A DNA stretch of 64,000 nt from Pseudomonas lini (GTDB lineage Bacteria; Pseudomonadota; Gammaproteobacteria; Pseudomonadales; Pseudomonadaceae), in NCBI RefSeq assembly GCF_001042905.1, contig NZ_JYLB01000005.1:310001-374000 (forward strand). Reading direction: 5' to 3'. Made by a program: the position numbers and the translations under genes. The notes below the pieces were generated by a model. That model was not told the DNA's origin and made no database searches. It worked only from the letters and a program-made list of their open reading frames with translations. Below, in pieces: positions 51,995 to 61,817 of this stretch (position 1 is the first letter of the stretch; each line of letters begins with the position of its first letter).

Positions 51995-53404
51995 TCAACG
52001 CAATTTGATGCTGATCGACTGCAATGGCTTGCCATCCCGATCGTGATAATTGACGCGAACCTGTTCGGCATCGACGATCAGATGCGCGAAATTATCCTGG
52101 CTGATCACCTCACTGGTCAGCTCATGCCGATAATCTCCCGCGGCCGTTCGGGCCAACGCCTGGTCGAGGATGAAGGTCGATGCCTGGGCGTACGGCAGCA
52201 GTTTGCTGTTGCACAGCGGGGAAGACACGATGGTGTGAACTTCGAAGTCCGCTACCTCACTGTGAGTCAGGCGACTGGTCAGCGAGCCGTGGACATCACC
52301 GGAAATGAACAAGACGTTCTTGATGCGGTGCGTACGAATCGTCTCCAGCAGCCGCAGTCGTTGTTCCGGGAAGGCTTTCCAGGCGTCATCACCATGAAGC
52401 TTGCGGTCGGGGTAGAACATGACGCTGGTGACCACGAATTTGACCCGGGCCGTGCTGTTGATCAGCCATTTGAGCAGTGCCTGTTCCTGTTCTTCATCAA
52501 GGATGCGCCGGTCGCTGGCCGACAGATTGCGTCGGGTTCGGCTATCGGTGATAAACCATTCGATATCGCCCTCGGTGAATTGATACCAATAGTGCGGCAG
52601 CCACGCTCTGTTGACTTGCCCGTTGGCAAGCAGTTCATGTACGGGGCTGTGGCTGACTTGATAGTGTTCATACGCCGCCATGGCATTTCGGTATAAGTGA
52701 ACATCGCTCTTATTTGCATTGGCGGGCCAGTTATCTTCAATTTCATGGTCATCGAGGATCATGTAAGTCGGCATGCCGGACATTAACTTCGAGATGTGCG
52801 GCTGAGAAAAAGCCGTGCGGTATTTGCTGAGGATGTCCTTGTATTCCCGGTCGGGGGCCACGAGGTTCAGGTCATCGACGTAGATTTGATCGCCCGTCAT
52901 CAGCATGGCGCTGATAGGCGGCTCGGCGCGCTCCGCCAGGCTTGTGATCGAGGCAAAGATCCGGTCGCCCAAATGCGGGGCCGAGGCAATGCCGGCGGTC
53001 ATTCGCAGGTAACGACATGAGCCGACGATATAAGCCCGTGGCGTGGTGGTTTTGCTGGACTGCGTGCGAAAGCGATAGATCTCCCGCGGCCATTGCAGTG
53101 GCAGTTCCTGAATCGTCTCCACGGTATGCACCGGGCTCATGGGACTGAACCAACCTGCCTGATATTCATAGTCGGTATCGATGGCAAGATTGTTGAGTGC
53201 AATCACATCGGACATGTCGCGCAAGATTGTCAGATTTGCAAATACGCCTTTGGACCAGTGTTCCTCACCGACGCGTCGATAACGGATGCCTGCAAATACC
53301 AAGGCATCATTTTGTAATTCGCCGCGCAAGAAAATGCGCGCATGGTTAGTTGTGGTATGGCCAATAATCGGGCCGACAGTCGGTTTGAACATGTTCGAAT
53401 CCAT
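51995..53404 (-). CDS. PhoD-like metallophosphatase (alkaline phosphatase D family)
   Basis: 469 residues (an internal ATG at 53392 is also possible). An N-terminal fibronectin-like part (GPIIGHTTTNHARIFLRGEL) is followed by the PhoD metallophosphatase domain with metal-binding blocks LMTGDQIYVDDLNLV, YMILDDHEIEDNWPANANKS and NVLFISGDVHGSLTSRLTHS. No signal peptide or Tat motif is present, unlike secreted PhoD enzymes, so it is probably cytoplasmic. It interrupts the aceF-dipA order seen in P. aeruginosa. The substrate is unknown; a phosphodiester or phosphomonoester is expected. Confidence 0.85.
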   Translation of the reverse strand: MDSNMFKPTVGPIIGHTTTNHARIFLRGELQNDALVFAGIRYRRVGEEHWSKGVFANLTILRDMSDVIALNNLAIDTDYEYQAGWFSPMSPVHTVETIQELPLQWPREIYRFRTQSSKTTTPRAYIVGSCRYLRMTAGIASAPHLGDRIFASITSLAERAEPPISAMLMTGDQIYVDDLNLVAPDREYKDILSKYRTAFSQPHISKLMSGMPTYMILDDHEIEDNWPANANKSDVHLYRNAMAAYEHYQVSHSPVHELLANGQVNRAWLPHYWYQFTEGDIEWFITDSRTRRNLSASDRRILDEEQEQALLKWLINSTARVKFVVTSVMFYPDRKLHGDDAWKAFPEQRLRLLETIRTHRIKNVLFISGDVHGSLTSRLTHSEVADFEVHTIVSSPLCNSKLLPYAQASTFILDQALARTAAGDYRHELTSEVISQDNFAHLIVDAEQVRVNYHDRDGKPLQSISIKLR

Positions 53405-53575
53405 TCGAAGTAATGCTAACTAAGCAGATTAAGTTGTCGAAGTTTCTATTGGAAATTCTCCGAACTAAGACTAGTTATTGGCTCGCAAAAAATATCGGGC
53501 GGAAGTGGACTCGAGTTGTAGGCGGTGTAAGCCTTGAATGTAGGAATAAGGCGCAGAGGAGGGCTTTCTTCAGGG
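53405..53575. other. gap upstream of the PhoD-like gene, no gene seen
   Basis: AT-richer stretch between the PhoD-like start and the aceF terminator. It should contain the promoter of the PhoD-like gene; no clear boxes were identified. Confidence 0.4.
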
Positions 53576-53606
53576 CAAAAAAAGCCCCGCCAAATTGGCG
53601 GGGTTG
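53576..53606 (-). terminator. rho-independent terminator of aceEF
   Basis: On the minus strand, a perfect stem CCCCGCCAA/TTGGCGGGG followed by a T run (an A run at 53577-53583 on the plus strand). It lies 70 bases past the aceF stop. Confidence 0.9.
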
Positions 53607-53675
53607 AGGTACGAGCGTGGCGCTCGGAAAACATGGAACGCGACAGGCCCTCCGGTGAAGGAGGGCCGGCCGGTG

Positions 53676-55637
53676 TTACAGCAGGATGGTGCGGATGTCC
53701 GCCAGCAGGTCGCTCAGACGCTTGGTGAAGCGTGCAGCAGCGGCGCCGTTGATCACACGGTGATCGTAGGACAGCGACAGCGGCAGCATCAGTTTCGGCT
53801 GGAAGGCTTTGCCGTCCCAGACTGGCTGGATGGTTGCCTTGGAAACACCGAGGATCGCCACTTCCGGCGCGTTGACGATCGGCGTGAAGCCGGTGCCGCC
53901 AATGTGGCCGAGGCTGGAAATGGTGAAGCAGGCGCCTTGCATGTCGTCAGCGGTGAGCTTTTTGTCGCGGGCTTTGGCAGCCAGCGCAGCGGCTTCGGCG
54001 GCCAATTGCAACAGGCTCTTCTGGTCGACGTTCTTGATGACCGGTACCAGCAGGCCTTCAGGGGTGTCGACCGCGAAGCCGATGTTCACGTACTTCTTGC
54101 GGATGATCGCCTTGCCGCTAGGTGCCAGCGAACTGTTGAAGTCCGGCAGTTCCTTGAGCAGGTGCGCGCAGGATTTGAGCAGCAGCGGCAGGATGGTCAG
54201 CTTGACGCCAGCCTTCTCTGCAACGGCTTTCTGAGCGTTACGGAACGCTTCCAGGTCGGTGATATCAGCCGAATCGAACTGAGTCACGTGTGGAATGTTC
54301 AACCAGCTGCGGTGCAGGCTCGACGCGCCGATTTGCATCAGGCGAGTCATCGGCACTTCTTCGGTTTCACCGAAGCGGCTGAAGTCCACGACCGGAATCG
54401 GCGGGATGCCCGCGCCGCCGGTTGCGCCGCCAGCGGCCGGTGCTTCCTTGGCCTTCTGCATCATGGCTTTGACGTAAACCTGCACGTCTTCTTTCAGGAT
54501 GCGACCGTGCGGACCGCTGGCGCCAACGGCGTTCAGCTCGACGCCGAATTCACGGGCCAGTTGACGCACCGCAGGACCTGCGTGAACTTTCGCGCCCGGC
54601 TTGGCAGGAGCAGCAACTGGAGCGGCAGCAGCAGGCGCAGCCGGAGCAGCAGCGGCTGGAGCAGGAGCGCTTGGTGCGGCTGCGGCAGGTGCTGGAGCAG
54701 CAGCAGGTGCCGCGCCTTTGACTTTCAGCTTCAGGATCAGGTCGCCGGTACCGACTTCGTCATCCAGCTTGATGGAAACACTTTCCACCACGCCAGCGGC
54801 AGGCGATGGAATTTCCATGCTCGCCTTGTCGGATTCCAGGGTGATCAGCGACTGGTCGGCGGTGACGGTATCGCCAGCCTTGACCAGCACTTCGATGATC
54901 TTGGCCTTGCCCGCCGAACCGATGTCCGGGACGTGAATGTCCTGAACGGTGTCGGCAACCGGAGTCGCCGGAGCCGCAGCGGCTGGCGCCGGAGCAGCAG
55001 CAGGCGCAGCAGCCTGGGCTGGCGCGGCCGCGGCCGGTGCAGCGGCACCCGCCACTTCCAGATCCAGAATCAGGTCGCCGGTGCCGACTTCGTCATTGAG
55101 CTTGACGCTGATGGCCTTGACCACGCCAGCGGCAGGCGATGGAATTTCCATGCTCGCCTTGTCGGATTCCAGGGTGATCAGCGACTGATCAGCCGCGACG
55201 GTGTCGCCGACCTTGACCTGGATCTCGATGATCTGGGCCTTGCCCGACGAACCGATGTCCGGCACGTGTACTTGCTGAACACTGGCAGCAGCAGGCGCGG
55301 CAGCAGGAGCGGCTGGCGCTTTCGCGGCAGCAGGTGCAGCTTCAGCCTTGGCAGCTGGCGCAGCGGCAGCCGCAGGCGACGGTGCAGGGGCCGCAGCAGC
55401 GGCACCTTCGACTTCCAGCTCCAGCAGTTCGTCGCCTTCTTTCAGGCGATCGCCCAGCTTCACTTTCAGGCTCTTGATGATACCGGCCTTCGGCGCAGGC
55501 ACTTCCATGCTCGCCTTGTCCGACTCAAGTGTCAGGATGCTCTGGTCGGCTTCGATACGGTCGCCGACCTTCACAAACAATTCAATTACTTCACCTTCAC
55601 CGCTGCCGATGTCAGGTACGCGAATGAGTTCGCTCAC
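53676..55637 (-). CDS. aceF: pyruvate dehydrogenase E2, dihydrolipoyl acetyltransferase (three lipoyl domains)
   Basis: 653 residues. Three lipoyl domains in tandem, each with the lipoylated lysine in ESDKASME (ESDKASMEVPAPKAG, then twice ESDKASMEIPSPAAG), joined by long Ala/Pro linkers. A subunit-binding domain (VRQLAREFGVELNAVGASGP) follows, then the catalytic acetyltransferase domain ending LSYDHRVINGAAAARFTKRL with the active-site His. The protein forms the core of the pyruvate dehydrogenase complex and passes acetyl groups to CoA. It starts 11 bases after the aceE stop. Near-identical lipoyl repeats may recombine. Confidence 0.97.
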   Translation of the reverse strand: MSELIRVPDIGSGEGEVIELFVKVGDRIEADQSILTLESDKASMEVPAPKAGIIKSLKVKLGDRLKEGDELLELEVEGAAAAAPAPSPAAAAAPAAKAEAAPAAAKAPAAPAAAPAAASVQQVHVPDIGSSGKAQIIEIQVKVGDTVAADQSLITLESDKASMEIPSPAAGVVKAISVKLNDEVGTGDLILDLEVAGAAAPAAAAPAQAAAPAAAPAPAAAAPATPVADTVQDIHVPDIGSAGKAKIIEVLVKAGDTVTADQSLITLESDKASMEIPSPAAGVVESVSIKLDDEVGTGDLILKLKVKGAAPAAAPAPAAAAPSAPAPAAAAPAAPAAAAPVAAPAKPGAKVHAGPAVRQLAREFGVELNAVGASGPHGRILKEDVQVYVKAMMQKAKEAPAAGGATGGAGIPPIPVVDFSRFGETEEVPMTRLMQIGASSLHRSWLNIPHVTQFDSADITDLEAFRNAQKAVAEKAGVKLTILPLLLKSCAHLLKELPDFNSSLAPSGKAIIRKKYVNIGFAVDTPEGLLVPVIKNVDQKSLLQLAAEAAALAAKARDKKLTADDMQGACFTISSLGHIGGTGFTPIVNAPEVAILGVSKATIQPVWDGKAFQPKLMLPLSLSYDHRVINGAAAARFTKRLSDLLADIRTILL

Positions 55638-55648
55638 AGAGTGTCTCC

Positions 55649-58294
55649 TCAGCAGTCCAGTGGGTTGCGTTTTTCCGGGTTGATGCCGAACTTGGCGATG
55701 GCTTCAGACACCACCTTAGGTTCGATATCACCACGGTCAGCCAAAGCTTCCAGGGCTGCCAACACCACGAAATGACGGTCGACTTCGAAGAAGTGACGCA
55801 GCTTCTTGCGGCTGTCACTACGGCCGAAACCATCGGTGCCCAGGACTTTGAATTCCTTGGACGGGACCCACTGACGAATTTGCTCAGCGAACAGCTTCAT
55901 GTAGTCGGTAGAGGCGATGACCGGACCTTTACGGCCGTTCAGGCACTCTTCGACGTAGCTCAGTTTAGGCTTCTGGCCCGGGTGCAGACGGTTGCTGCGC
56001 TCGACGGCCAGGCCATCGCGACGCAGTTCGTTGAAGCTGGTAACGCTCCACACGTCAGCGCCGACGTTGAACTCTTCACGCAGGATCTTCGCCGCTTCAC
56101 GGACTTCACGCAGGATGGTGCCGGAGCCCATCAGCTGAACGTGGTGCGCCGCTTCGCGGGTGTCTTCCTCGAGCAGGTACATGCCCTTGATGATGCCTTC
56201 CTCGACACCGGCCGGCATGGCGGGTTGCTGGTAGGACTCGTTCATCACGGTGATGTAGTAGAAAACGTCCTGCTGCTCTTCGGTCATCTTCTTCATGCCG
56301 TCCTGGATGATCACCGCCAGCTCATAGCCGTAGGTTGGATCAAAGGTGCGGCAGTTCGGGATGGTGGCAGCCAGGATGTGGCTGTGACCGTCTTCGTGTT
56401 GTAGGCCTTCGCCGTTCAGTGTAGTCCGGCCGGCGGTGCCGCCGATCAGGAAGCCACGGGTGCGGCTGTCGCCAGCGGCCCAGGCCAGGTCGCCGATACG
56501 CTGGAAGCCGAACATCGAGTAGAAGATGTAGAACGGCAGCATTGGCTGGTTGTGGCTGGAGTACGAAGTACCGGCAGCGATGAAGGAGCTCATGGCGCCC
56601 GCTTCGTTGATGCCTTCTTCGAGGATCTGGCCCTTCTTGTCTTCTTTGTAGAACATCACCTGGTCTTTATCGACTGGCTCGTAGAGCTGGCCGACGGAGG
56701 AGTAGATGCCCAACTGACGGAACATGCCTTCCATACCGAAGGTACGGGCTTCGTCCGGAATGATCGGAACGATGCGCGAACCGATTTCCTTGTCCTTGAC
56801 CAGCTGAGCGAGGATCCGCACGAAGGCCATGGTGGTGGAAATTTCACGGTCGCCCGAGCCGTCCAGGATTGCCTTGAGGGTATCGAGCGGTGGCGTCGGG
56901 ATGTCGAAGCTTTTGGCGCGGCGCTGTGGCACGAAACCGCCCAGTGCAGTGCGGCGCTCGCTCAGGTAACGGGCTTCAGCGCTGTTGGGTTCCGGTTTGA
57001 AGAACGGCAGGTTTTCCAGCTCTTCGTCTTTGACCGGAATGTCGAAGCGATCACGGAACAACTTCAGACTGTCGACATCGACTTTCTTGGTGTTGTGCGC
57101 AGTGTTTTTCGCTTCGCCGGCACCGGTGCCATAACCCTTGATGGTTTTGGCCAGGATGACGGTCGGTTGTTCTTTGTGGTTGACCGCTTCGTGGTACGCC
57201 GCGTAGACCTTGTACGGGTCGTGGCCGCCACGGTTGAGTTTCCAGATCTCGTCGTCGGACAGATCAGCAACCATCGCCTTGAGTTCTGGCGAGTTGAAGA
57301 AGTGTTCACGCACGAACGCGCCGTCTTTGGCTTTGTAGTTCTGGTACTCGCCGTCGATGACTTCGTCCATGCGACGTTGCAGGATACCGTCGACGTCTTT
57401 GGCCAGCAGTGGGTCCCAGAAACGGCCCCAGATGACTTTGGTCACGTTCCACTGAGCGCCGCGGAACACGCCTTCGAGTTCCTGGATGATCTTGCCGTTG
57501 CCGCGAACCGGGCCATCAAGGCGCTGCAGGTTGCAGTTGATAACGAAGATCAGGTTGTCGAGCTTCTCGCGGCCAGCCAGCGAGATGGCGCCCAGGGATT
57601 CCGGTTCGTCGCACTCGCCGTCGCCCAGGAAGCACCAGACTTTTTGCTTGCCTTCCGGAATGAAGCCACGGGCTTCCAGGTACTTCATGAAGCGTGCCTG
57701 GTAGATCGCCTGGATCGGGCCCAGACCCATGGATACCGTCGGGAACTGCCAGAAATCAGGCATCAGCCAAGGGTGCGGGTAGGACGACAGGCCCTGACCG
57801 TCCACTTCCTGGCGGAAGTTGTTCATCTGGTCTTCGGTGATGCGGCCTTCCATGAATGCGCGGGCGTAAACGCCTGGCGAGGTGTGGCCCTGGAAGTAGA
57901 TCAGGTCGCCGCCGTGCTCGTCGGTCGGGGCCTGGAAGAAGTAGTTGAAGCCGATGTCATACAGGGTCGCACTGGAAGCGAAGCTGGAGATGTGACCACC
58001 CAGGTCAGAATCTTTCAGGTTCGTACGCATTACCATGGCCATCGCGTTCCAGCGTACCAACGAGCGAATGCGGCGTTCCATGAACAGGTCGCCAGGCATG
58101 CGTGCTTCGTGGGTAACGGGGATCGTGTTGCGGTAAGGCGTGGTGATGGCGTAAGGGAGCTGCGAGCCGCTACGGGTCGCGAGTTCGCCCATACGGGTCA
58201 TCAGATAGTGAGCACGGTCTTCGCCTTCTTTGTCGAGAACCGATTCCAGGGCGTCCAGCCATTCCTGGGTTTCGACGGGATCGAGGTCTTGCAT
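55649..58294 (-). CDS. aceE: pyruvate dehydrogenase E1 component (homodimeric type)
   Basis: 881 residues from the ATG at 58294 (MQDLDPVETQEWLDALE), preceded by GGAG; an open frame extends further upstream but overlaps the control region and lacks the family start. The thiamine diphosphate motif is GDGECDEPESLGAISLAGRE with Asn in NLIFVINCNLQ. Other family blocks are DLIYFQGHTSPGVYARAF, GRTTLNGEGLQHEDGHSHIL and VTSFNELRRDGLAVER. It decarboxylates pyruvate and acetylates the lipoyl arms of AceF. Length matches P. aeruginosa AceE (882). Two GntR-type palindromes lie upstream. Confidence 0.97.
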   Translation of the reverse strand: MQDLDPVETQEWLDALESVLDKEGEDRAHYLMTRMGELATRSGSQLPYAITTPYRNTIPVTHEARMPGDLFMERRIRSLVRWNAMAMVMRTNLKDSDLGGHISSFASSATLYDIGFNYFFQAPTDEHGGDLIYFQGHTSPGVYARAFMEGRITEDQMNNFRQEVDGQGLSSYPHPWLMPDFWQFPTVSMGLGPIQAIYQARFMKYLEARGFIPEGKQKVWCFLGDGECDEPESLGAISLAGREKLDNLIFVINCNLQRLDGPVRGNGKIIQELEGVFRGAQWNVTKVIWGRFWDPLLAKDVDGILQRRMDEVIDGEYQNYKAKDGAFVREHFFNSPELKAMVADLSDDEIWKLNRGGHDPYKVYAAYHEAVNHKEQPTVILAKTIKGYGTGAGEAKNTAHNTKKVDVDSLKLFRDRFDIPVKDEELENLPFFKPEPNSAEARYLSERRTALGGFVPQRRAKSFDIPTPPLDTLKAILDGSGDREISTTMAFVRILAQLVKDKEIGSRIVPIIPDEARTFGMEGMFRQLGIYSSVGQLYEPVDKDQVMFYKEDKKGQILEEGINEAGAMSSFIAAGTSYSSHNQPMLPFYIFYSMFGFQRIGDLAWAAGDSRTRGFLIGGTAGRTTLNGEGLQHEDGHSHILAATIPNCRTFDPTYGYELAVIIQDGMKKMTEEQQDVFYYITVMNESYQQPAMPAGVEEGIIKGMYLLEEDTREAAHHVQLMGSGTILREVREAAKILREEFNVGADVWSVTSFNELRRDGLAVERSNRLHPGQKPKLSYVEECLNGRKGPVIASTDYMKLFAEQIRQWVPSKEFKVLGTDGFGRSDSRKKLRHFFEVDRHFVVLAALEALADRGDIEPKVVSEAIAKFGINPEKRNPLDC

Positions 58295-58405
58295 GGCTTG
58301 CTCCAGGGCGGAAAGGCTTCCAGAATCGGTTGCCTGAGTTTGCGACTGGCCTTGTGGGCAGACGATATAAATTCTTGGATTGCCGAGAGGTATGTTCCGG
58401 CGGCG

Positions 58406-58471
58406 TGTAGTTTTACTACAAATCATCGGGCATTTCAGCCTTTCGAATGTATAGACGAGTAGTAAAACTAC
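58406..58471. promoter_or_regulatory. pair of GntR-type palindromic operators upstream of aceE
   Basis: Two perfect palindromes: TGTAGTTTTACTACA at 58406-58420 and GTAGTAAAACTAC at 58459-58471. Both contain the GT-N3-AC core typical of GntR/FadR-family sites (E. coli PdhR belongs to this family), and their half-sites are the same. Centre-to-centre distance is about 52 bases, close to five helical turns. The rest of the 384-base aceE-glnE gap (58295-58678) has no gene and must carry both divergent promoters. The regulator is not encoded nearby. Confidence 0.65.
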
Positions 58472-58678
58472 AGAAGATCGGCTTGTGGCCTCCGGCTGCG
58501 TTGTGAGAATAATCGTTAAGGTTGGTCTTTTGCCAACCAGAAAAGGTGAAAGCTTGATGGTCGCTGCCAAAAATAAAGAAATTTCAGCTATTTCTAACCT
58601 TTGTTCGACAGTCAGTCACGTAGTGTGTTTTCAAGAATCACTACATGCAGCCCTTCACACGCCGATCAAGGATAGACC

Positions 58679-61618
58679 ATGAGCCTCCCTTCGCTTGTCG
58701 AACTGCCCGGCGTTCTCCTGCCGTTTGTCACCCGTGCCGAGCAGTCGTTCCGTACGGCTGTCGGGCTTTTTCCCGACGATCATGGCCTGTCTGCCTGGAC
58801 GCCTGAGCGCTGGGCGCAATTTGCCCGTGTCACTGCTGCCAGCGACTTTGTGATTGAACAGAGTCTGCGTGACCCTTTGATGTTGCTGGAGCTGGTGCAG
58901 TCTGGCGAACTGGACCGCGCCTTTGCGCCGGGCGAGTTGTGCGCACAGATTGCGACGGCGGTGAGCACCGCCGAAACCGACGACCAGCTTGGCCGCGCCC
59001 TGCGTCGCCAGCGCGCCCGCCAGCAAGTGCGGATTATCTGGCGCGACCTGACTCGCCAGGCCGATCTGATCCAGAGCTGTCGCGACCTCTCGGACATGGC
59101 CGATGCCAGCATCGATCAGGCCTATCAGTGGTTGTATCAGCGCCATTGCCAACAGTTCGGCACGCCCACCGGGCGACGTAGCGGCGAGCCGCAGCAGATG
59201 GTCATCCTCGGCATGGGCAAGCTCGGCGCCGTGGAGCTGAATCTGTCGTCGGACATCGACTTGATTTTCGCCTACCCCGAGGGCGGCGAAACCGTCGGCG
59301 TGAAACGGTCGCTGGATAACCAGGAATTTTTCATTCGTCTCGGCCAGCGTCTTATCAAGGCGCTGGACCCGATGACCGTCGACGGTTTCGTGTTCCGCGT
59401 CGACATGCGCTTGCGGCCTTACGGCTCGTCCGGCGCGCTGGTGCTGAGCTTTAATGCACTGGAGCAGTATTACCAGGATCAGGGGCGCGACTGGGAGCGC
59501 TACGCGATGATCAAGTCGCGCGTAGTGGCCGGCGATCAAGTGGCGGGCGCGCAACTGCAAGAGATGCTGCGACCGTTCGTTTACCGGCGTTACCTGGACT
59601 TTTCGGCCATCGAAGCGCTGCGCACGATGAAGCAGCTGATTCAGCAGGAAGTCCGGCGCAAGGGCATGGCGGACAACATCAAACTCGGTTCCGGCGGCAT
59701 TCGTGAAGTCGAATTTATCGCCCAGGCCTTCCAGCTGATTCACGGTGGCCGCGACCTGAGCCTGCAGCAGCGTCCTCTATTAAAAGTACTGAGCACCCTC
59801 GAAGGTCAGGGTTACCTGCCGGCGGCGGTGGTCAGCGAATTGCGCGAAGCCTACGAATTTCTGCGTTACACCGAACACGCGATTCAGGCGATTGCCGACC
59901 GTCAGACCCAGATGCTGCCGGATGGTGAACAGGATCAGGCGCGCATTGCCTTTATGCTCGGGTTTGCCAACTGGACGGCATTCCACGAACAGCTGATGTA
60001 CTGGCGTGGCCGGGTGGCCTGGCACTTTGCTCAGGTGATCGCCGATCCCGATGAAGAGGCCGGCGCCGAGAGCGAAGTGGTGGTCGGCGGGGAATGGTTG
60101 CCGCTGTGGGAAGAGGCCCAGGACGAGGAAGCCGCGTGCCGTCAGCTGGAGGAGGGTGGTTTTGCCGACGCCTCCAAGGCGCTGAAAGCCTTGGCCAGTC
60201 TGCGTGGCAGCCCGCAATTGCGTGCCATGCAGCGCCTGGGGCGTGAACGCCTCGATGCTTTTATTCCGCGTTTGCTGGCTCAGGCTGTGGAGCATGCCAA
60301 TCCCGATCTGGTGTTGGAGCGGGTACTGCCACTGGTGGAAGCCGTGGCGCGTCGTTCCGCCTATCTGGTGTTGTTGACCGAGAACCCCGGGGCCCTGCGC
60401 CGCTTGCTGACGCTGTGCGCCGCAAGCCCGTGGATTGCCGAACAGATCACGCGCTTTCCGTTGCTGCTCGACGAATTGCTCAACGAGGGTCGATTGTTCA
60501 AGCCGCCGCTGGCGCCGGAACTGGCGGCCGAGTTGCGCGAGCGTCTGACGCGGATTCCCGAAGACGACCTCGAACAACAAATGGAAGCCCTGCGGCATTT
60601 CAAACTGGCGCACCGCTTGCGCGTCGCCGCCTCGGAAATCGCCGGCAGCCTGCCCTTGATGAAGGTCAGTGATTACCTGACGTGGCTCGCCGAGGCGATC
60701 CTCGAACAAGTGCTGGCCCTGGCCTGGCGCCAGACGGTGGCCAAGTACGGTACGCCGCTGCGCACCGACGGCAGCTTGTGCGACCCTGGTTTCATCATTG
60801 TCGGTTACGGGAAAGTCGGTGGTCTGGAATTGGGGCACAGTTCGGACCTGGATCTGGTGTTCATCCACGACGGCGATCCGCAGGCGGAAACCGACGGGCC
60901 GAAGCCTATCGACGGCGCACAGTTTTTTACCCGGCTCGGGCAGCGCATCATTCATTTGCTGACGGCGCAGACCAACTCCGGCCAGCTGTATGAAGTGGAC
61001 ATGCGCCTGCGGCCGTCCGGCGCATCCGGTTTGCTGGTGAGCTCCCTGGGGGCGTTTGCCCGGTATCAGGAAAACGAAGCCTGGACCTGGGAACATCAGG
61101 CGCTGGTGCGGGCGCGGGTACTGGTGGGCAGCCAGGATGTCGGCCAGGCATTCGAGAAGGTTCGCGCGGCGATATTGGCCAAGCCGCGGGACCTGCCGAC
61201 CTTGCGCCAGGAGGTCAGCGAGATGCGCGCCAAGATGCGCGATAATCTGGGCAGCAAGAGCACTGCGGCGGGCACGGCGGCAAATGCCTTCGAGGCCACG
61301 GCGCCGTTCGATCTCAAGCAGGACGCCGGAGGTATCGTCGATATTGAATTTATGGTGCAATACGCGGCTCTGGCATGGTCGCAAGCGCATCCGTCATTGC
61401 TGCGCTATACCGACAATATCCGCATTCTGGAAGGGTTGGAGGAGGTCGGGCTGATGCCCGCCGAAGATGCCAGCCTGTTGCGTGAAGCCTATAAGGCCTA
61501 CCGCTCCGCCGCTCACCGGGAGGCCTTGCAGAAGGACGCCGGTGTGATACCGGGCGACCAGTTCGTGGATGAACGACGGCAGGTAATGCGGATCTGGCGC
61601 GAGCTGGGGTTAAGCTGA
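58679..61618 (+). CDS. glnE: bifunctional glutamine synthetase adenylyltransferase/adenylyl-removing enzyme
   Basis: 979 residues. It has two nucleotidyltransferase domains: the N-terminal deadenylylase with GMGKLGAVELNLSSDIDLIF and the C-terminal adenylyltransferase with GYGKVGGLELGHSSDLDLVF, each carrying the DxD metal site. Helical linker regions separate them. It switches glutamine synthetase activity by adding or removing AMP in response to PII. It is divergent from aceE, as in P. aeruginosa. It ends just before a large REPIN. Confidence 0.97.
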   Translation: MSLPSLVELPGVLLPFVTRAEQSFRTAVGLFPDDHGLSAWTPERWAQFARVTAASDFVIEQSLRDPLMLLELVQSGELDRAFAPGELCAQIATAVSTAETDDQLGRALRRQRARQQVRIIWRDLTRQADLIQSCRDLSDMADASIDQAYQWLYQRHCQQFGTPTGRRSGEPQQMVILGMGKLGAVELNLSSDIDLIFAYPEGGETVGVKRSLDNQEFFIRLGQRLIKALDPMTVDGFVFRVDMRLRPYGSSGALVLSFNALEQYYQDQGRDWERYAMIKSRVVAGDQVAGAQLQEMLRPFVYRRYLDFSAIEALRTMKQLIQQEVRRKGMADNIKLGSGGIREVEFIAQAFQLIHGGRDLSLQQRPLLKVLSTLEGQGYLPAAVVSELREAYEFLRYTEHAIQAIADRQTQMLPDGEQDQARIAFMLGFANWTAFHEQLMYWRGRVAWHFAQVIADPDEEAGAESEVVVGGEWLPLWEEAQDEEAACRQLEEGGFADASKALKALASLRGSPQLRAMQRLGRERLDAFIPRLLAQAVEHANPDLVLERVLPLVEAVARRSAYLVLLTENPGALRRLLTLCAASPWIAEQITRFPLLLDELLNEGRLFKPPLAPELAAELRERLTRIPEDDLEQQMEALRHFKLAHRLRVAASEIAGSLPLMKVSDYLTWLAEAILEQVLALAWRQTVAKYGTPLRTDGSLCDPGFIIVGYGKVGGLELGHSSDLDLVFIHDGDPQAETDGPKPIDGAQFFTRLGQRIIHLLTAQTNSGQLYEVDMRLRPSGASGLLVSSLGAFARYQENEAWTWEHQALVRARVLVGSQDVGQAFEKVRAAILAKPRDLPTLRQEVSEMRAKMRDNLGSKSTAAGTAANAFEATAPFDLKQDAGGIVDIEFMVQYAALAWSQAHPSLLRYTDNIRILEGLEEVGLMPAEDASLLREAYKAYRSAAHREALQKDAGVIPGDQFVDERRQVMRIWRELGLS

Positions 61619-61648
61619 AACGGGATATTTGCAACACCTGATACCCAA

Positions 61649-61789
61649 TGTGGGAGCGGGCTTGTGGTGAGGGGGCTTGCCCCCGTTTGAGTGCGTAGCA
61701 CTCACAAGATCTTTGGCATATCAGAGATTTTTGGGGCTGCTTCGCAACCCAACGGGGGCAAGCCCCCTCGCCACAAGCCCGCTCCCACA
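61649..61789. repeat. large REPIN with 39-base arms
   Basis: Arms 61649-61687 and 61751-61789 are inverted copies with one mismatch (left arm starts TGTGGGAGCGGGCTTGTGGT), and carry GGGGGCTTGCCCCC inside each arm. The 63-base centre contains a small GAGTGC-GTA-GCACTC hairpin. It follows the glnE stop by 30 bases and may end glnE transcription. Confidence 0.88.
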
Positions 61790-61817
61790 CTGGATCTGCA
61801 GTGTCTGGTAGATTGAG

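Noticed and set aside
53595..55775. Long Ser/Arg-rich and Gly-rich open frames opposite aceF
   Set aside because: They arise from the repeated Ala/Pro linker codons of the lipoyl domains read backwards.
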